A stretch of DNA of 64,000 nt from an uncultured Dehalococcoidia bacterium (GTDB taxonomy: Bacteria; Chloroflexota; Dehalococcoidia; Tepidiformales; Tepidiformaceae), in assembly GCA_938015525.1 (NCBI GenBank), contig CALLPC010000006.1:1-64000 (forward strand). Direction: 5' to 3'. Both the position numbers and the translations under genes were made by a program. Below are positions 40,690-52,451 of the stretch, piece after piece; position 1 is the stretch's first letter, and the number at the start of each line of letters is the position of its first letter. The notes beneath the pieces were generated by a model. It was not told the DNA's origin and did not search any database. It worked only from the letters and a program-made list of their open reading frames with translations.

Positions 40690-41915
40690 GCGTTCGCCCA
40701 GGCAGCCATCTTCGCCCGGAGATTCTGGTCGAGTTCGTCGAGAAATTCTTCGGTGGTGAGCCAGGGCGTATCGGGCGAGACCAGGATGGCGAGGTCCTTG
40801 GTCATCTTCCCGCTCTCGACGGTTTCGACACAGACCTGCTCCAGCGTTTCGGCGAACCGGGCCACGTCGGGCGTACCGTCGAGCTTCGCGCGGAAGGCAA
40901 GAGCGCGGGTCCAGGCGAAGATCGATGCGATGGGATTCGTCGAGGTTTTTTCGCCCCGCTGGTGGGCACGGTAATGGCGGGTAACCGTGCCGTGCGCTGC
41001 CTCCGCCTCGCAGGTCTTACCGTCCGGGGTCAACAGGACGGAGGTCATAAGGCCAAGTGAACCGAAGCCCTGCGCCACCGCATCGGACTGCACATCACCA
41101 TCGTAGTTCTTGCAGGCCCAGACGTAGCCGCCCTCCCACTTGAGGGAGGAGGCGACCATATCGTCGATGAGCCGGTGCTCGTATGTCAGGCCCCGCGCGC
41201 GGAACTCTTCGGCGAACTCGGCGTCAAACACCTCCTGGAAGATGTCCTTGAAGCGGCCGTCGTAGGCCTTGAGGATCGTGTTCTTCGTGGAAAGGTAAAC
41301 GGGGTAGTTCCGCTCCAGGCCGTAGCGGAACGAAGCGCGGGCGAAGTCGCGGATGGAATCGTCGAAGTTGTACATCCCCATCGCGATGCCCGGGCCATCA
41401 AACTTCGCGACTTCCAGCTCGATTGGTTCGCCGCCATCGTCGGGCAGCCAGCTGATCGTGACCCTGCCCGGGCCGGGAACGCGGAAGTCGGCAGCGCGGT
41501 ACTGGTCGCCGTGGGCATGGCGGCCGATGACGATGGGCTTCGTCCAGCCTGGGACGAGGCGCGGGATGTTGCGGCAGATGATGGGCTCGCGGAAGACGAC
41601 GCCGCCGAGGATGTTCCGGATGGTCCCGTTCGGGGATTTCCACATCTGCTTGAGGTTGAACTCTTTGACGCGCGCCTCATCGGGGGTGATGGTCGCGCAC
41701 TTCACGCCCACGCCATGCCTCTTGATGGCGTGGGCAGCGTCGATGGTCACCTGATCGTTCGTTGCGTCGCGATGCTCGATGCCGAGGTCGTAGTACTCCA
41801 GCTGGATATCGAGGTACGGCAGGATGAGCTTTTCTTTGATGTAGCGCCAGATGATGCGCGTCATCTCGTCGCCGTCGAGTTCGACGACCGGGTTCAGGAC
41901 TTTGATCTTTTCCAT
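40686..41915 (-). CDS. icd: NADP-dependent isocitrate dehydrogenase (eukaryote-like type)
   Basis: [81 protein letters not shown]. Confidence 0.95.
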   Translation of the reverse strand: MEKIKVLNPVVELDGDEMTRIIWRYIKEKLILPYLDIQLEYYDLGIEHRDATNDQVTIDAAHAIKRHGVGVKCATITPDEARVKEFNLKQMWKSPNGTIRNILGGVVFREPIICRNIPRLVPGWTKPIVIGRHAHGDQYRAADFRVPGPGRVTISWLPDDGGEPIELEVAKFDGPGIAMGMYNFDDSIRDFARASFRYGLERNYPVYLSTKNTILKAYDGRFKDIFQEVFDAEFAEEFRARGLTYEHRLIDDMVASSLKWEGGYVWACKNYDGDVQSDAVAQGFGSLGLMTSVLLTPDGKTCEAEAAHGTVTRHYRAHQRGEKTSTNPIASIFAWTRALAFRAKLDGTPDVARFAETLEQVCVETVESGKMTKDLAILVSPDTPWLTTEEFLDELDQNLRAKMAAWANA

Positions 41916-41933
41916 GGCGAGGCTACTCCCTGG

Positions 41934-44627
<2,694 letters not shown>

Positions 44628-45067
44628 CGAAACCTCCAGGTCGAATGACCGAGTGGGTGGCGGTGTCTTGCCGGCAGGGCGGCTCTCGGCTAGCTGGAGG
44701 AGAACGGCGGACCGGTGCCCATGTCCCAAGCCTCCTTCCACGGTCGTGGCGGTACTTGGGCCCTTTCCCGGACGTGGACCGGGGGACCACCTGGCCGAGT
44801 TCCGCGACTTCTCCGCGGGAGGCGGAGACCGTTGGGCCCGGATCGGCACTGAACGAGATGGCCGAATGCAAGTATACCCTCGCCCGGCAGTTGCGCGCCC
44901 GAGGCGTGCCCCGCCAGTGCTTGGCGGCAGCGACTGCCGTGGATGGCAAACGCCGGCCGTGATGCCAGCCGCGATAATGACAGCCCGGCCGGCGACCTGC
45001 TACGCTGCAACTGGTAACCAGGTTCCATCGGCCTCACGGAGAGGTCATTTCGCCAGCCCCGGAAACG

Positions 45068-45110
45068 CTCGATGACCGCAGGTTCCACGAATTCTTGGAG
45101 GGTCATCGAG
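45068..45110 (+). promoter_or_regulatory. Translation-site hairpin upstream of zinc-ribbon gene
   Basis: CTCGATGACC (45068-45077) and GGTCATCGAG (45101-45110), perfect 10-bp arms flanking the RBS and touching the GTG. Confidence 0.45.
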
Positions 45111-45574
45111 TGTCCTTCGCGGATAAGTCGCTCGTCTGTGTCGATTGCAGCGAGCCGTTCATTTTTACAGCTGGCGAGCAGGAGTTCCACGCATCCAAGG
45201 GGTTCACGCAGGAGCCGCGCCGCTGCCCGTCTTGTCGGCGTGCCCGGAAGGGCGTACAGGCCAGTGCGGCCGGTGCCGAATCGCGGGCGCCGCGCCAGCT
45301 CTACGACGCGGTTTGTGCCTCCTGCGGAAAGCCGGCGAAGGTGCCCTTCGAGCCCAGGAGCGGGCGCCCCGTGTATTGCAGCGACTGCTTCCAGCCGCAG
45401 CCGCGCGGATTGAGCCACTCTGGCGGTCGTCCAGTCGCCCGGGAGCCCCGGAGCGGAGGATTCGAAGGCGCTTTCCCAAGTTGGGGCGACTTTGAACCCG
45501 TTGAGCGTGGAGGTGGCCGGGGTGGCCGCGGTTGGAACGACCGAAAGGGGGGCGGGAAAGGCAAACGCTGGTAG
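45110..45574 (+). CDS. Double zinc-ribbon protein with RGG/GR-rich C-terminus
   Basis: LVCVDCSEPFIFTAGEQEFHASKGFTQEPRRCPSCRRARK and DAVCASCGKPAKVPFEPRSGRPVYCSDCF; tail RGGGRGGRGWNDRKGGGKGKRW. Confidence 0.85.
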   Translation: MSFADKSLVCVDCSEPFIFTAGEQEFHASKGFTQEPRRCPSCRRARKGVQASAAGAESRAPRQLYDAVCASCGKPAKVPFEPRSGRPVYCSDCFQPQPRGLSHSGGRPVAREPRSGGFEGAFPSWGDFEPVERGGGRGGRGWNDRKGGGKGKRW

Positions 45575-45624
45575 CGCGTTGCCTGCGGCGAGCGTCGCCG
45601 ACCCGCTGGTATGATGCCCGCAGG

Positions 45625-45697
45625 GGGCCCGTAGCTCAGCGGTGAGAGCAGTCGGCTCATAACCGATCGGTCCCGGGTTCGAATCCTGGCGGGCCCA
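45625..45697 (+). tRNA. tRNA with CAT anticodon (elongator Met, or Ile2 if lysidine-modified)
   Basis: GTCGG-CTCATAA-CCGAT anticodon arm; GGGCCCG/CGGGCCC acceptor; CCA at 45698-45700. Confidence 0.92.
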
Positions 45698-45847
45698 CCA
45701 CCGCGTCTATTGCTTCTCCGGCCGATACGGCCGAACCGTCCCGCTGACGGCGGCCATTGGTCCCTGATGCGCGCGCGATGCTTTGGAACACGCTAACCTT
45801 TGCCGGAAGCACCGCGGCCAACCTGCCGCGAAGAGGAGACAGTACCG

Positions 45848-47794
45848 ATGCCGATCAGCCGCCCCATCGAACCGCTCACCGCGACGGACGAGGAGCTCCG
45901 GAAGGCACTCGACGAGGCGTTTCTGCCGGCACTTCTCCCAGCGCTCGCCCAGGCCACGGGCGATTTTTCGGTCCTGCGCGAATCGCTCCGACCTCCCGGC
46001 GTCGCGCCGGGCGTGCAGCAGGGAGGGATGACGCCGGAGCAGCAGGCGGAGGCACGCGAAGTAGCGTTTGAAGCACTCAAAAAGTTGCGGGACGGCCAGG
46101 TCGCGCCGAATGCGGTTCCTATCGAAGAGGCTCTCCTGCGCATCACGGCCTGGATGACCGGGTCGCCAGCACCCGAGGATTACATTCCGCTGCTGCTTGA
46201 AGAGCTGGCGCCGGAAGGGCAGGACCCGCGCGCGCCCTCGTGGCGGAAGGACCCGGCTGTCCCGTTCGAGGTCATCGTCATCGGTGCGGGCATGTCAGGG
46301 ATTCTCGCCGGCATCCGGCTGAAGCAGGCCGGAATCCCGTTCACTATCCTGGAAAAGAACCACGATGTCGGCGGGACCTGGCTCGAGAACACCTACCCCG
46401 GCGCACGGGTCGACGTTTCGAACGCCTTTTACAGCTACTCATTCGCGCAGAAGGTCGACTGGCCAACGCACTACTCCACCCAGCCCGTCCTTCTGGAGTA
46501 TTTCCGGGAGTGTGCGAAGGAGTTCGGGGTGCGGGAGCACGTCGAATTCAATACGGAGGTAACGCTGCTCGAATGGGACGATGACCGCGCAGAGTGGAAT
46601 GTCCACGTCCGCCGGGCCGACGGCCGGGAGGACGTGCTGCGGGCAAATGCCGTCATCAGTGCGGTGGGTCAGCTGAACCGCCCGAAAATCCCGGAGGTGC
46701 GCGGTCTGGAGCGGTTCCGCGGCCCGCAGTTCCACTCGGCCCGGTGGGACCATTCGGTCGACCTCGCTGGCAAGCGGGTTGCGGTCATCGGCACCGGCGC
46801 GAGCGCCGCTCAGTTCATCCCCGAAGTGGCGAAGGTCGCAGGGGAGGTCGTGATTTTCCAGCGGACGCCGAACTGGTACGTGCCCGTCCCGCATTACCAC
46901 GACGAGGTGCCGGCCGGTCTCCGGTGGCTCTTTGCCCACGTGCCGCATTACGCGCATTGGTATCGGTTCTGGCTTTTCTGGAACACGACCGACGGCCTGC
47001 TTGCGGCGGCCAGGGTGGACCCGAACTGGCCGGATAAGACGCGCTCCGTCGGGCCGGAGAACGAAAACCTGCGGCTGCTGCTGACGGCCTACCTGCAGAT
47101 GCAGTTTGCCGACCGGCCAGACCTCCTGCCGAAGGTGATGCCCGATTACCCGCCCGCCGCCAAGCGGCTCATCCTGGACAACGGCATCTGGGCGCAAACG
47201 CTCAAGCGCCCGAACGTGAGGCTCGTCACGGAGAAGATTCGGGAGGTGACGGAGGCGGGAGTGGTAACCGACGACGGAACCGTGTACGAAGCCGACGTGC
47301 TGATTTACGGCACGGGGTTTCAGGCCTCCAAATTCCTGACCCCCATGCGGGTGCTCGGCCGCGGCGGGAAGGACCTGCACCGCGAATGGGACGGCGACGC
47401 CCGGGCCTACCTGGGCATCACCGTGCCCGGCTTCCCCAATTTCTTCATGCTCTACGGTCCCAACACGAACATCGTCGTGAACGGCAGCATCATCTATTTC
47501 TCGGAATGCGAAGTCCAGTACGTGATGGGCTGCCTGAAAATGCTCTTCGACCGCGGGGAGCGCGCGCTCGACGTTCGGAAGGATGTCCACGATGCGTACA
47601 ACGAGAAGGTCGACCGCGGGAACCTCGAGCGCGTCTGGGGCGTGGCAACGGTCAACAGCTGGTATCGGAACGAGAAAGGACGCTCGGCCCAGAACTGGCC
47701 CTTCAACCTCATCGAGTACTGGCAGCAGACCCGGGAGCCGAACCCGGCAGATTACGAGTTCATTCGCGAGAAGGCGCTCGCCGGCGGGGACTGA
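45848..47794 (+). CDS. Flavin-containing monooxygenase (Baeyer-Villiger type)
   Basis: VIVIGAGMSGILAGIRLKQAGIPFTILEKNHDVGGTWLENTYPGARVDV; second Rossmann VAVIGTGASAAQ. Confidence 0.93.
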   Translation: MPISRPIEPLTATDEELRKALDEAFLPALLPALAQATGDFSVLRESLRPPGVAPGVQQGGMTPEQQAEAREVAFEALKKLRDGQVAPNAVPIEEALLRITAWMTGSPAPEDYIPLLLEELAPEGQDPRAPSWRKDPAVPFEVIVIGAGMSGILAGIRLKQAGIPFTILEKNHDVGGTWLENTYPGARVDVSNAFYSYSFAQKVDWPTHYSTQPVLLEYFRECAKEFGVREHVEFNTEVTLLEWDDDRAEWNVHVRRADGREDVLRANAVISAVGQLNRPKIPEVRGLERFRGPQFHSARWDHSVDLAGKRVAVIGTGASAAQFIPEVAKVAGEVVIFQRTPNWYVPVPHYHDEVPAGLRWLFAHVPHYAHWYRFWLFWNTTDGLLAAARVDPNWPDKTRSVGPENENLRLLLTAYLQMQFADRPDLLPKVMPDYPPAAKRLILDNGIWAQTLKRPNVRLVTEKIREVTEAGVVTDDGTVYEADVLIYGTGFQASKFLTPMRVLGRGGKDLHREWDGDARAYLGITVPGFPNFFMLYGPNTNIVVNGSIIYFSECEVQYVMGCLKMLFDRGERALDVRKDVHDAYNEKVDRGNLERVWGVATVNSWYRNEKGRSAQNWPFNLIEYWQQTREPNPADYEFIREKALAGGD

Positions 47795-47813
47795 CCCGCC
47801 GAGGAATCGGCGG

Positions 47814-49532
47814 TCACGACGGGCCCGCGCCGAGCGTATCGGTGCGGGCCTTTGCGATCGCTGAGGCCGCTTCGTTGGCGGGCAGCACGGCGGTCTCGCC
47901 ACCCCTGCGGAACCGGAGTTCGACGCCGCCGCGTTCGAGCGACCGGGGACTCACCGTGAGACGTGCGGGCATGCCGAGCAGGTCTGCGTCCTTGAACTTG
48001 ATGCCTGGGGAATCGTCTCGGTCGTCGATTAAAGCTTCGAGACCGTGCGCGGAAAGCGCGGCCTCGACCTCTGCGACGGCAGTCGCGATGGGGGGTTCGC
48101 CCGCCCCGATGACCACGACGTGAACGTCGAACGGAGCTACCTCCCAGGGCCAGGCGATGCCATCCGAATCGTGATTTGCCTCGATGATGGCAGCGAGCAT
48201 CCGTTCGACCCCGATTCCGTAGCAGCCCATCACACAGGGCCGGCGCTCGCCTGATTCGTCGAGGTAGTAAACGCCCATCTTCTCGGCATAGAGCGTGCCG
48301 AGCTTGAAAACGTGTCCCATTTCGATGCCGCGGCGGGTTTCGAGCGCGGTCCCACAGGCGCGGCACGCGTCGCCGGCCCTGGCGAGGGCGATTTCGGCGA
48401 CGAGGCTTGCGTTCCAGTCGCGTCCGTAGTTCACATTGCGGAGGTGATGGTCCGGCACGTTCGCGCCGCCCACGAGGTTTACCGCCTCGACGGCGCTGGT
48501 GTCCGCGACGACGGGGATGTCCTCGATTCCGACGGGGGACGCGCTGCCCGCCACCAGACCGTACTCCCGGACGGCCGCCTCATCCATCGGTTCGACCTCT
48601 CGCGCGCCGAGTGCGTTCTTCAGCTTGACCTCGTTCACCTCCAGGTCGCCGCGGATGGCGACGAAAACGGGGTTGCCATCGGCCCGGTAGAAGACGGCCT
48701 TCAAGGTTTGCCGGGGTTCGACCCCAAGGTAAGCCGCGACCTCGGCGATGGTGCGCTTGCCTGGCGTATGTACTCGCTCCAGGGGGGCTGGCTCGCCCGG
48801 CACTGGCGGTGGGGGGACGAACTCAGCCTTCTCTGCGTTCGCTGCATAGCTGCAGCCCGGGCAAAGGAGGATGGTGTCCTCGCCGGCGTCCGTGAGGAAG
48901 ACGAACTCCTGGCTGTCTTTCCCGCCAATGGCACCCGAGTCCGCGGCGACAGGAACGACGGGGACACCGGCGCGCTGGAAAATTCGCCGATACGCGGCGA
49001 AAGCGGCGTCGTAGGAGGCATCGAGCGTTTCCCATCCGGTGTCAAAGCTGTAGGCGTCTTTCATCGTGAATTCGCGGAGCCGAATGAGGCCGCCGCGCGG
49101 CCTCGGTTCATCGCGGAACTTCGTCTGAATCTGGTACAGCGTGACGGGGAGGTCACGGTAGCTCTGAATGGTGCGGGAGGCCAGGTAGGAGATGACCTCT
49201 TCGTGGGTAGGCCCGAGGGCGAACTCCCGCTCTTTCCGGTCGGTGAGCCGGAAGAGCGTCTGGCCCATGAGGGCGGCGCGGCCGCTTTGCTCCCAGAGTT
49301 CGATCGGGTGAAGGGCCGGGAGATGCACCTCGAGTGCGCCGGACGCGTTCATCTCTTCACGGATGATGCGCTCGACGTTGCGAATGACGCGCCAGCCCAG
49401 CGGGGTGAAGCAATAGAGACCTGCGGCGAGCGGCACGACGAGACCGGCGCGGAGCAGGAGGCGATGGCTCGCAAGCTCAGCTTCGGCCGGGGCTTCGCGG
49501 AGCGTTTTGACGAGCAGCTGGCGCATGCGCAT
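47814..49532 (-). CDS. proS: Prolyl-tRNA synthetase
   Basis: MRQLLVKTLREAPAEAELASHRLLLRAG; RDEPRPRGGLIRLREFTMKDAYSFD; CYGIGVERMLAAIIE. Confidence 0.96.
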   Translation of the reverse strand: MRMRQLLVKTLREAPAEAELASHRLLLRAGLVVPLAAGLYCFTPLGWRVIRNVERIIREEMNASGALEVHLPALHPIELWEQSGRAALMGQTLFRLTDRKEREFALGPTHEEVISYLASRTIQSYRDLPVTLYQIQTKFRDEPRPRGGLIRLREFTMKDAYSFDTGWETLDASYDAAFAAYRRIFQRAGVPVVPVAADSGAIGGKDSQEFVFLTDAGEDTILLCPGCSYAANAEKAEFVPPPPVPGEPAPLERVHTPGKRTIAEVAAYLGVEPRQTLKAVFYRADGNPVFVAIRGDLEVNEVKLKNALGAREVEPMDEAAVREYGLVAGSASPVGIEDIPVVADTSAVEAVNLVGGANVPDHHLRNVNYGRDWNASLVAEIALARAGDACRACGTALETRRGIEMGHVFKLGTLYAEKMGVYYLDESGERRPCVMGCYGIGVERMLAAIIEANHDSDGIAWPWEVAPFDVHVVVIGAGEPPIATAVAEVEAALSAHGLEALIDDRDDSPGIKFKDADLLGMPARLTVSPRSLERGGVELRFRRGGETAVLPANEAASAIAKARTDTLGAGPS

Positions 49533-49587
49533 GGACACCCTCCCGGGACGGTCGAAGCTCAACGTTGGCCGTGGCCCGACCTTTCGG

Positions 49588-50052
49588 TCAAGCGCGGCGG
49601 GGGCGGGCCAGCTCGTCGCTATCGAGGAGAAGCGTGACTGGCCCGTCGTTCACGAGCTCGACCTCCATCTCAGCTCCGAAAACACCCTCTTTGCAGGAGA
49701 AGCCGAGTGTGCGGACGGTGTCAACGAACGCCCGGTAGCATGAAAGCGCCGTCGCTCCGGGCGCAGCGGCCTCGAACGATGGCCGCCGGCCCCGCCGCAC
49801 GTCACCGTACAGGGTGAACTGGCTGACGCACAGGACTTCACCGCCGACGGCCCCGAGGTCGAGGTTCATCCGGCCATCCGTGTCATCGAAGACGCGAAGG
49901 GTCGCCACCCGGCGTGCGAGAGCCTGCGCGGTGGCCGGTGTATCGCGGTGGGTGACGCCGAGCAGCACGAGCAGACCGCGGCCGATAGCGGCGACCGGTT
50001 TACCCTGGACCCGCACCTCCGACCGGCTCACGCGCTGCACGACTGCCCTCAT
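49588..50052 (-). CDS. dtd: D-aminoacyl-tRNA deacylase
   Basis: MRAVVQRVSRSEVRVQGKPVAAIGRGLLVLLGVTHRDT; VSQFTLYGDVRRGRRPSFEAAAPG. Confidence 0.95.
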   Translation of the reverse strand: MRAVVQRVSRSEVRVQGKPVAAIGRGLLVLLGVTHRDTPATAQALARRVATLRVFDDTDGRMNLDLGAVGGEVLCVSQFTLYGDVRRGRRPSFEAAAPGATALSCYRAFVDTVRTLGFSCKEGVFGAEMEVELVNDGPVTLLLDSDELARPRRA

Positions 50053-50666
50053 GGGGCGGACGCTGCCGCCGGGAAGGGGATGAGGTCCTGAACGGCTCGG
50101 GCCACCCGGGCCTGGATTTCCGGTTTCAGCACAGCCTGCGGGTAATCGTCGCCGGTCTCGATCTCGAGCCGGAGGAGATAGCCGGTCACGGCGGCCATGA
50201 ACAGCTCGACAAGGTCAGAAGCCCGGGGGCCCGCGGAGGCGAAATGCTCGTGGAGCGCCTGGCGCCATCGGGCGCGAGATGCGTTGCGGAGGGCCGTGGC
50301 CGTCATATCGGAACGGAGCACCTCCCGCGCCACGAGACGGACGTAGGTAAAGTTGCGTGCGGAGAGGCGCATCGTGGCGATGACGAGTTCGCCGACGCGC
50401 TCGGGGGTCAGCGGAACGTCGGGCTCGGCGCGGGGGAATTCTCCCGACGGGCCCTCATTCCAGAGAGCTTCGAGGAGGTGCCGCTTCGTTGGAAAGTAGT
50501 AGAAGACGGCCGCGTCGGAAAGTCCGCATCGGCGCGCGATGGAGCGCACCGATGTCCGGTCGAAGCCATCGCGGGCGAAGGCATCCATCGCGACCGCGAG
50601 GATGCGCCCGCGGGTCTCGTCCCTCCGAGCAGGTTCGGCCCCCCGTCTGCCCGGTTCACGTCTCAC
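50049..50666 (-). CDS. TetR/AcrR-family regulator
   Basis: RGRILAVAMDAFARDGFDRTSVRSIARRCGLSDAAVFYYFPTKRHLLEALW. Confidence 0.92.
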   Translation of the reverse strand: MRREPGRRGAEPARRDETRGRILAVAMDAFARDGFDRTSVRSIARRCGLSDAAVFYYFPTKRHLLEALWNEGPSGEFPRAEPDVPLTPERVGELVIATMRLSARNFTYVRLVAREVLRSDMTATALRNASRARWRQALHEHFASAGPRASDLVELFMAAVTGYLLRLEIETGDDYPQAVLKPEIQARVARAVQDLIPFPAAASAP

Positions 50667-51264
50667 TGGCAGCCTCCATGCCGAGGGCGCACCGAATGAA
50701 CAACCGAACCCGCTCGCGGAACACCGGCTGGCGCAGGACCTCGCCCGCGGCGTTGCCGTAAGTCATGACCGCGTCCCACAGGACTCCGCTCAGGGTGTGA
50801 AAGAGTCGGTCGGCGGCGGCCTGGAGGTCGCCCTGGTAGCCTGCAGGGCCGAGGATCCGTTCCACCTCGTCCCGGTATCGAGCTTCGCCATCGCGGAGGT
50901 AGGAGAGGGCTTCTAGGTCGCCGCGCAGCTGGGGCTCGAGCATGGCACGGACGAGAGCGGCGTTATCTGCCCACCAGTCGAACATCACCGTGAGGACGTT
51001 GACGGCCTCGTCGAGCGTCCGCGCTCGCGGCGGCAACGGGTATTCGGGCTGCACCATCAGTGCCCGGAAGAGGTCGTACTTCCCGGGAAAGTAGTAGTGG
51101 ACTGCCGGGTCGCTCACACCCGCTCGGCTGGCGACCATTCGAATGGAGGTGCCGTCGAAGCCGCGCTCGGCGAAGAGCTCACGTGCGGCCTGGAGGATGC
51201 GGTTACGTGTGGCGGTCGCCTCCGGGGTACGCGGTTGACGCGCTTGCCGGAGCTGATTTGCCAT
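50656..51264 (-). CDS. TetR/AcrR-family regulator
   Basis: RNRILQAARELFAERGFDGTSIRMVASRAGVSDPAVHYYFPGKYDLFRALM. Confidence 0.92.
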   Translation of the reverse strand: MANQLRQARQPRTPEATATRNRILQAARELFAERGFDGTSIRMVASRAGVSDPAVHYYFPGKYDLFRALMVQPEYPLPPRARTLDEAVNVLTVMFDWWADNAALVRAMLEPQLRGDLEALSYLRDGEARYRDEVERILGPAGYQGDLQAAADRLFHTLSGVLWDAVMTYGNAAGEVLRQPVFRERVRLFIRCALGMEAASET

Positions 51265-51274
51265 GGGCGGAGTA

Positions 51275-51296
51275 TATCGCCCCGGGTGCGGCGATA
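51275..51296. promoter_or_regulatory. Inverted repeat upstream of TetR gene (candidate operator)
   Basis: TATCGCC-CCGGGTGC-GGCGATA, perfect 7-bp arms, 10 bp before the start codon. Confidence 0.5.
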
Positions 51297-51323
51297 GCGA
51301 AGTTGGCGGGGATTTGAACGAGG

Positions 51324-51611
51324 TCAGGATGCCGCGGCAGCTTCCCCGGTAGATTCGGTGGCGGGGGCCGGGCTCGAAGCGGCGTCGGATTCGCCGGATG
51401 CCGCGGCGGACTCGGTCAGGGCGGACTGCTTGTTGCGGCTGTCGGTGATGTACCAGCCGCTCCCTTTGAAGACGATTGGGGGAGCGTGGAGCACCCGCTT
51501 GGCGGTGCCTTTGCCGCACTCTTCACAGGAGTGGGTCGTCGGTGCATCAAAGCCCTGGCGGAGTTCATACCTCGCGTTGCAGGCCGGGCAGTGATACTCG
51601 TAAGTCGGCAA
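51324..51611 (-). CDS. FmdB-family zinc ribbon protein
   Basis: LPTYEYHCPACNARYELRQGFDAPTTHSCEECGKGTAKRVLHAPPIVFKGSGWYITD; TTG start inferred. Confidence 0.9.
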   Translation of the reverse strand: MPTYEYHCPACNARYELRQGFDAPTTHSCEECGKGTAKRVLHAPPIVFKGSGWYITDSRNKQSALTESAAASGESDAASSPAPATESTGEAAAAS

Positions 51612-51652
51612 GGGTGCACCTCGGAAGCGAAATCGGGGTATTTCCAACTTTC

Positions 51653-51689
51653 CCCCGTTAGCACTCGCGTGTCAAGAGTGCTAACGGGG
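51653..51689. promoter_or_regulatory. CIRCE element (HrcA operator)
   Basis: TTAGCACTC-N9-GAGTGCTAA exact at 51658-51684, perfect arms extended to CCCCGTTAGCACTC/GAGTGCTAACGGGG; spacer carries TTGACA on the minus strand. Confidence 0.93.
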
Positions 51690-51721
51690 ACCTGGGGGCT
51701 GGCTGAGGATAGAATGTCGTC

Positions 51722-51809
<88 letters not shown>

Positions 51810-51863
51810 CCTGGTTGCCCGGCTTTCGCGCAGAATCCCCGGCGGGCGTACCCTGTTCGATAG

Positions 51864-51937
51864 CGGGGTGTAGCTCAGCCTGGCAGAGCGCCTGGTTTGG
51901 GGCCAGGAGGTCCCGCGTTCGAATCGCGGCACCCCGA
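51864..51937 (+). tRNA. tRNA-Pro (TGG)
   Basis: CCTGG-TTTGGGG-CCAGG; CGGGGTG/CACCCCG; CCA at 51938-51940. Confidence 0.95.
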
Positions 51938-52007
51938 CCAATCAGCTGGCGCGGCGTCCCCGTTCCCCGGGAGGCCGACAGCCGGGGCCGCACTACGGGG
52001 CAGCGAG

Positions 52008-52451
52008 ATGAATGACGAGTACGGCGTCGACCTCGACGAAGTCTTCCGGGTCATCGATACCGCCGAGGTGCTCGTGGTGCGGTTCCATTTCATCGACCGT
52101 CGCCTGCTAGTCGATTTCCGCACCCGGCCGGGCATCGCGCCCCTCATCCGGGTTGTGCCCCGTGCGGAATCGGTGGAGGAGCGGTTCCGCTCCATCAAGC
52201 GGCTGCGGCCGGAATTCCCGCTGCCCGAACGAGTGCTCACCTTCCACTGGCCGAGGTCGGTGCCCGTCCTGCTTGCTTCTGGCGCCTGGCAGCGGCTCGT
52301 CGACCGTGCCTCCTCGCTCGGCTCGGATGAGACGACCGATTCCTGCGCCAGGGCCCTCGAGGAGCTGATGTCGCTGGAGAGAAAGGAAGTCATCGGCGCC
52401 ATCACGGGCGCCTCCCATTACCAGACGCTGTGGGAACGGCCTGCCCGGTGA
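52008..52451 (+). CDS. Hypothetical protein
   Basis: MNDEYGVDLDEVFRVIDTAEVLVVRFHFIDRRLLVDFR...; end overlaps the start of the threonine aldolase gene. Confidence 0.7.
   Translation: MNDEYGVDLDEVFRVIDTAEVLVVRFHFIDRRLLVDFRTRPGIAPLIRVVPRAESVEERFRSIKRLRPEFPLPERVLTFHWPRSVPVLLASGAWQRLVDRASSLGSDETTDSCARALEELMSLERKEVIGAITGASHYQTLWERPAR

Noticed and set aside
45011-45021. CTGGTAACCAG palindrome between acnA and the zinc-ribbon gene
   Set aside because: 5-bp arms are too short to call without comparative data.
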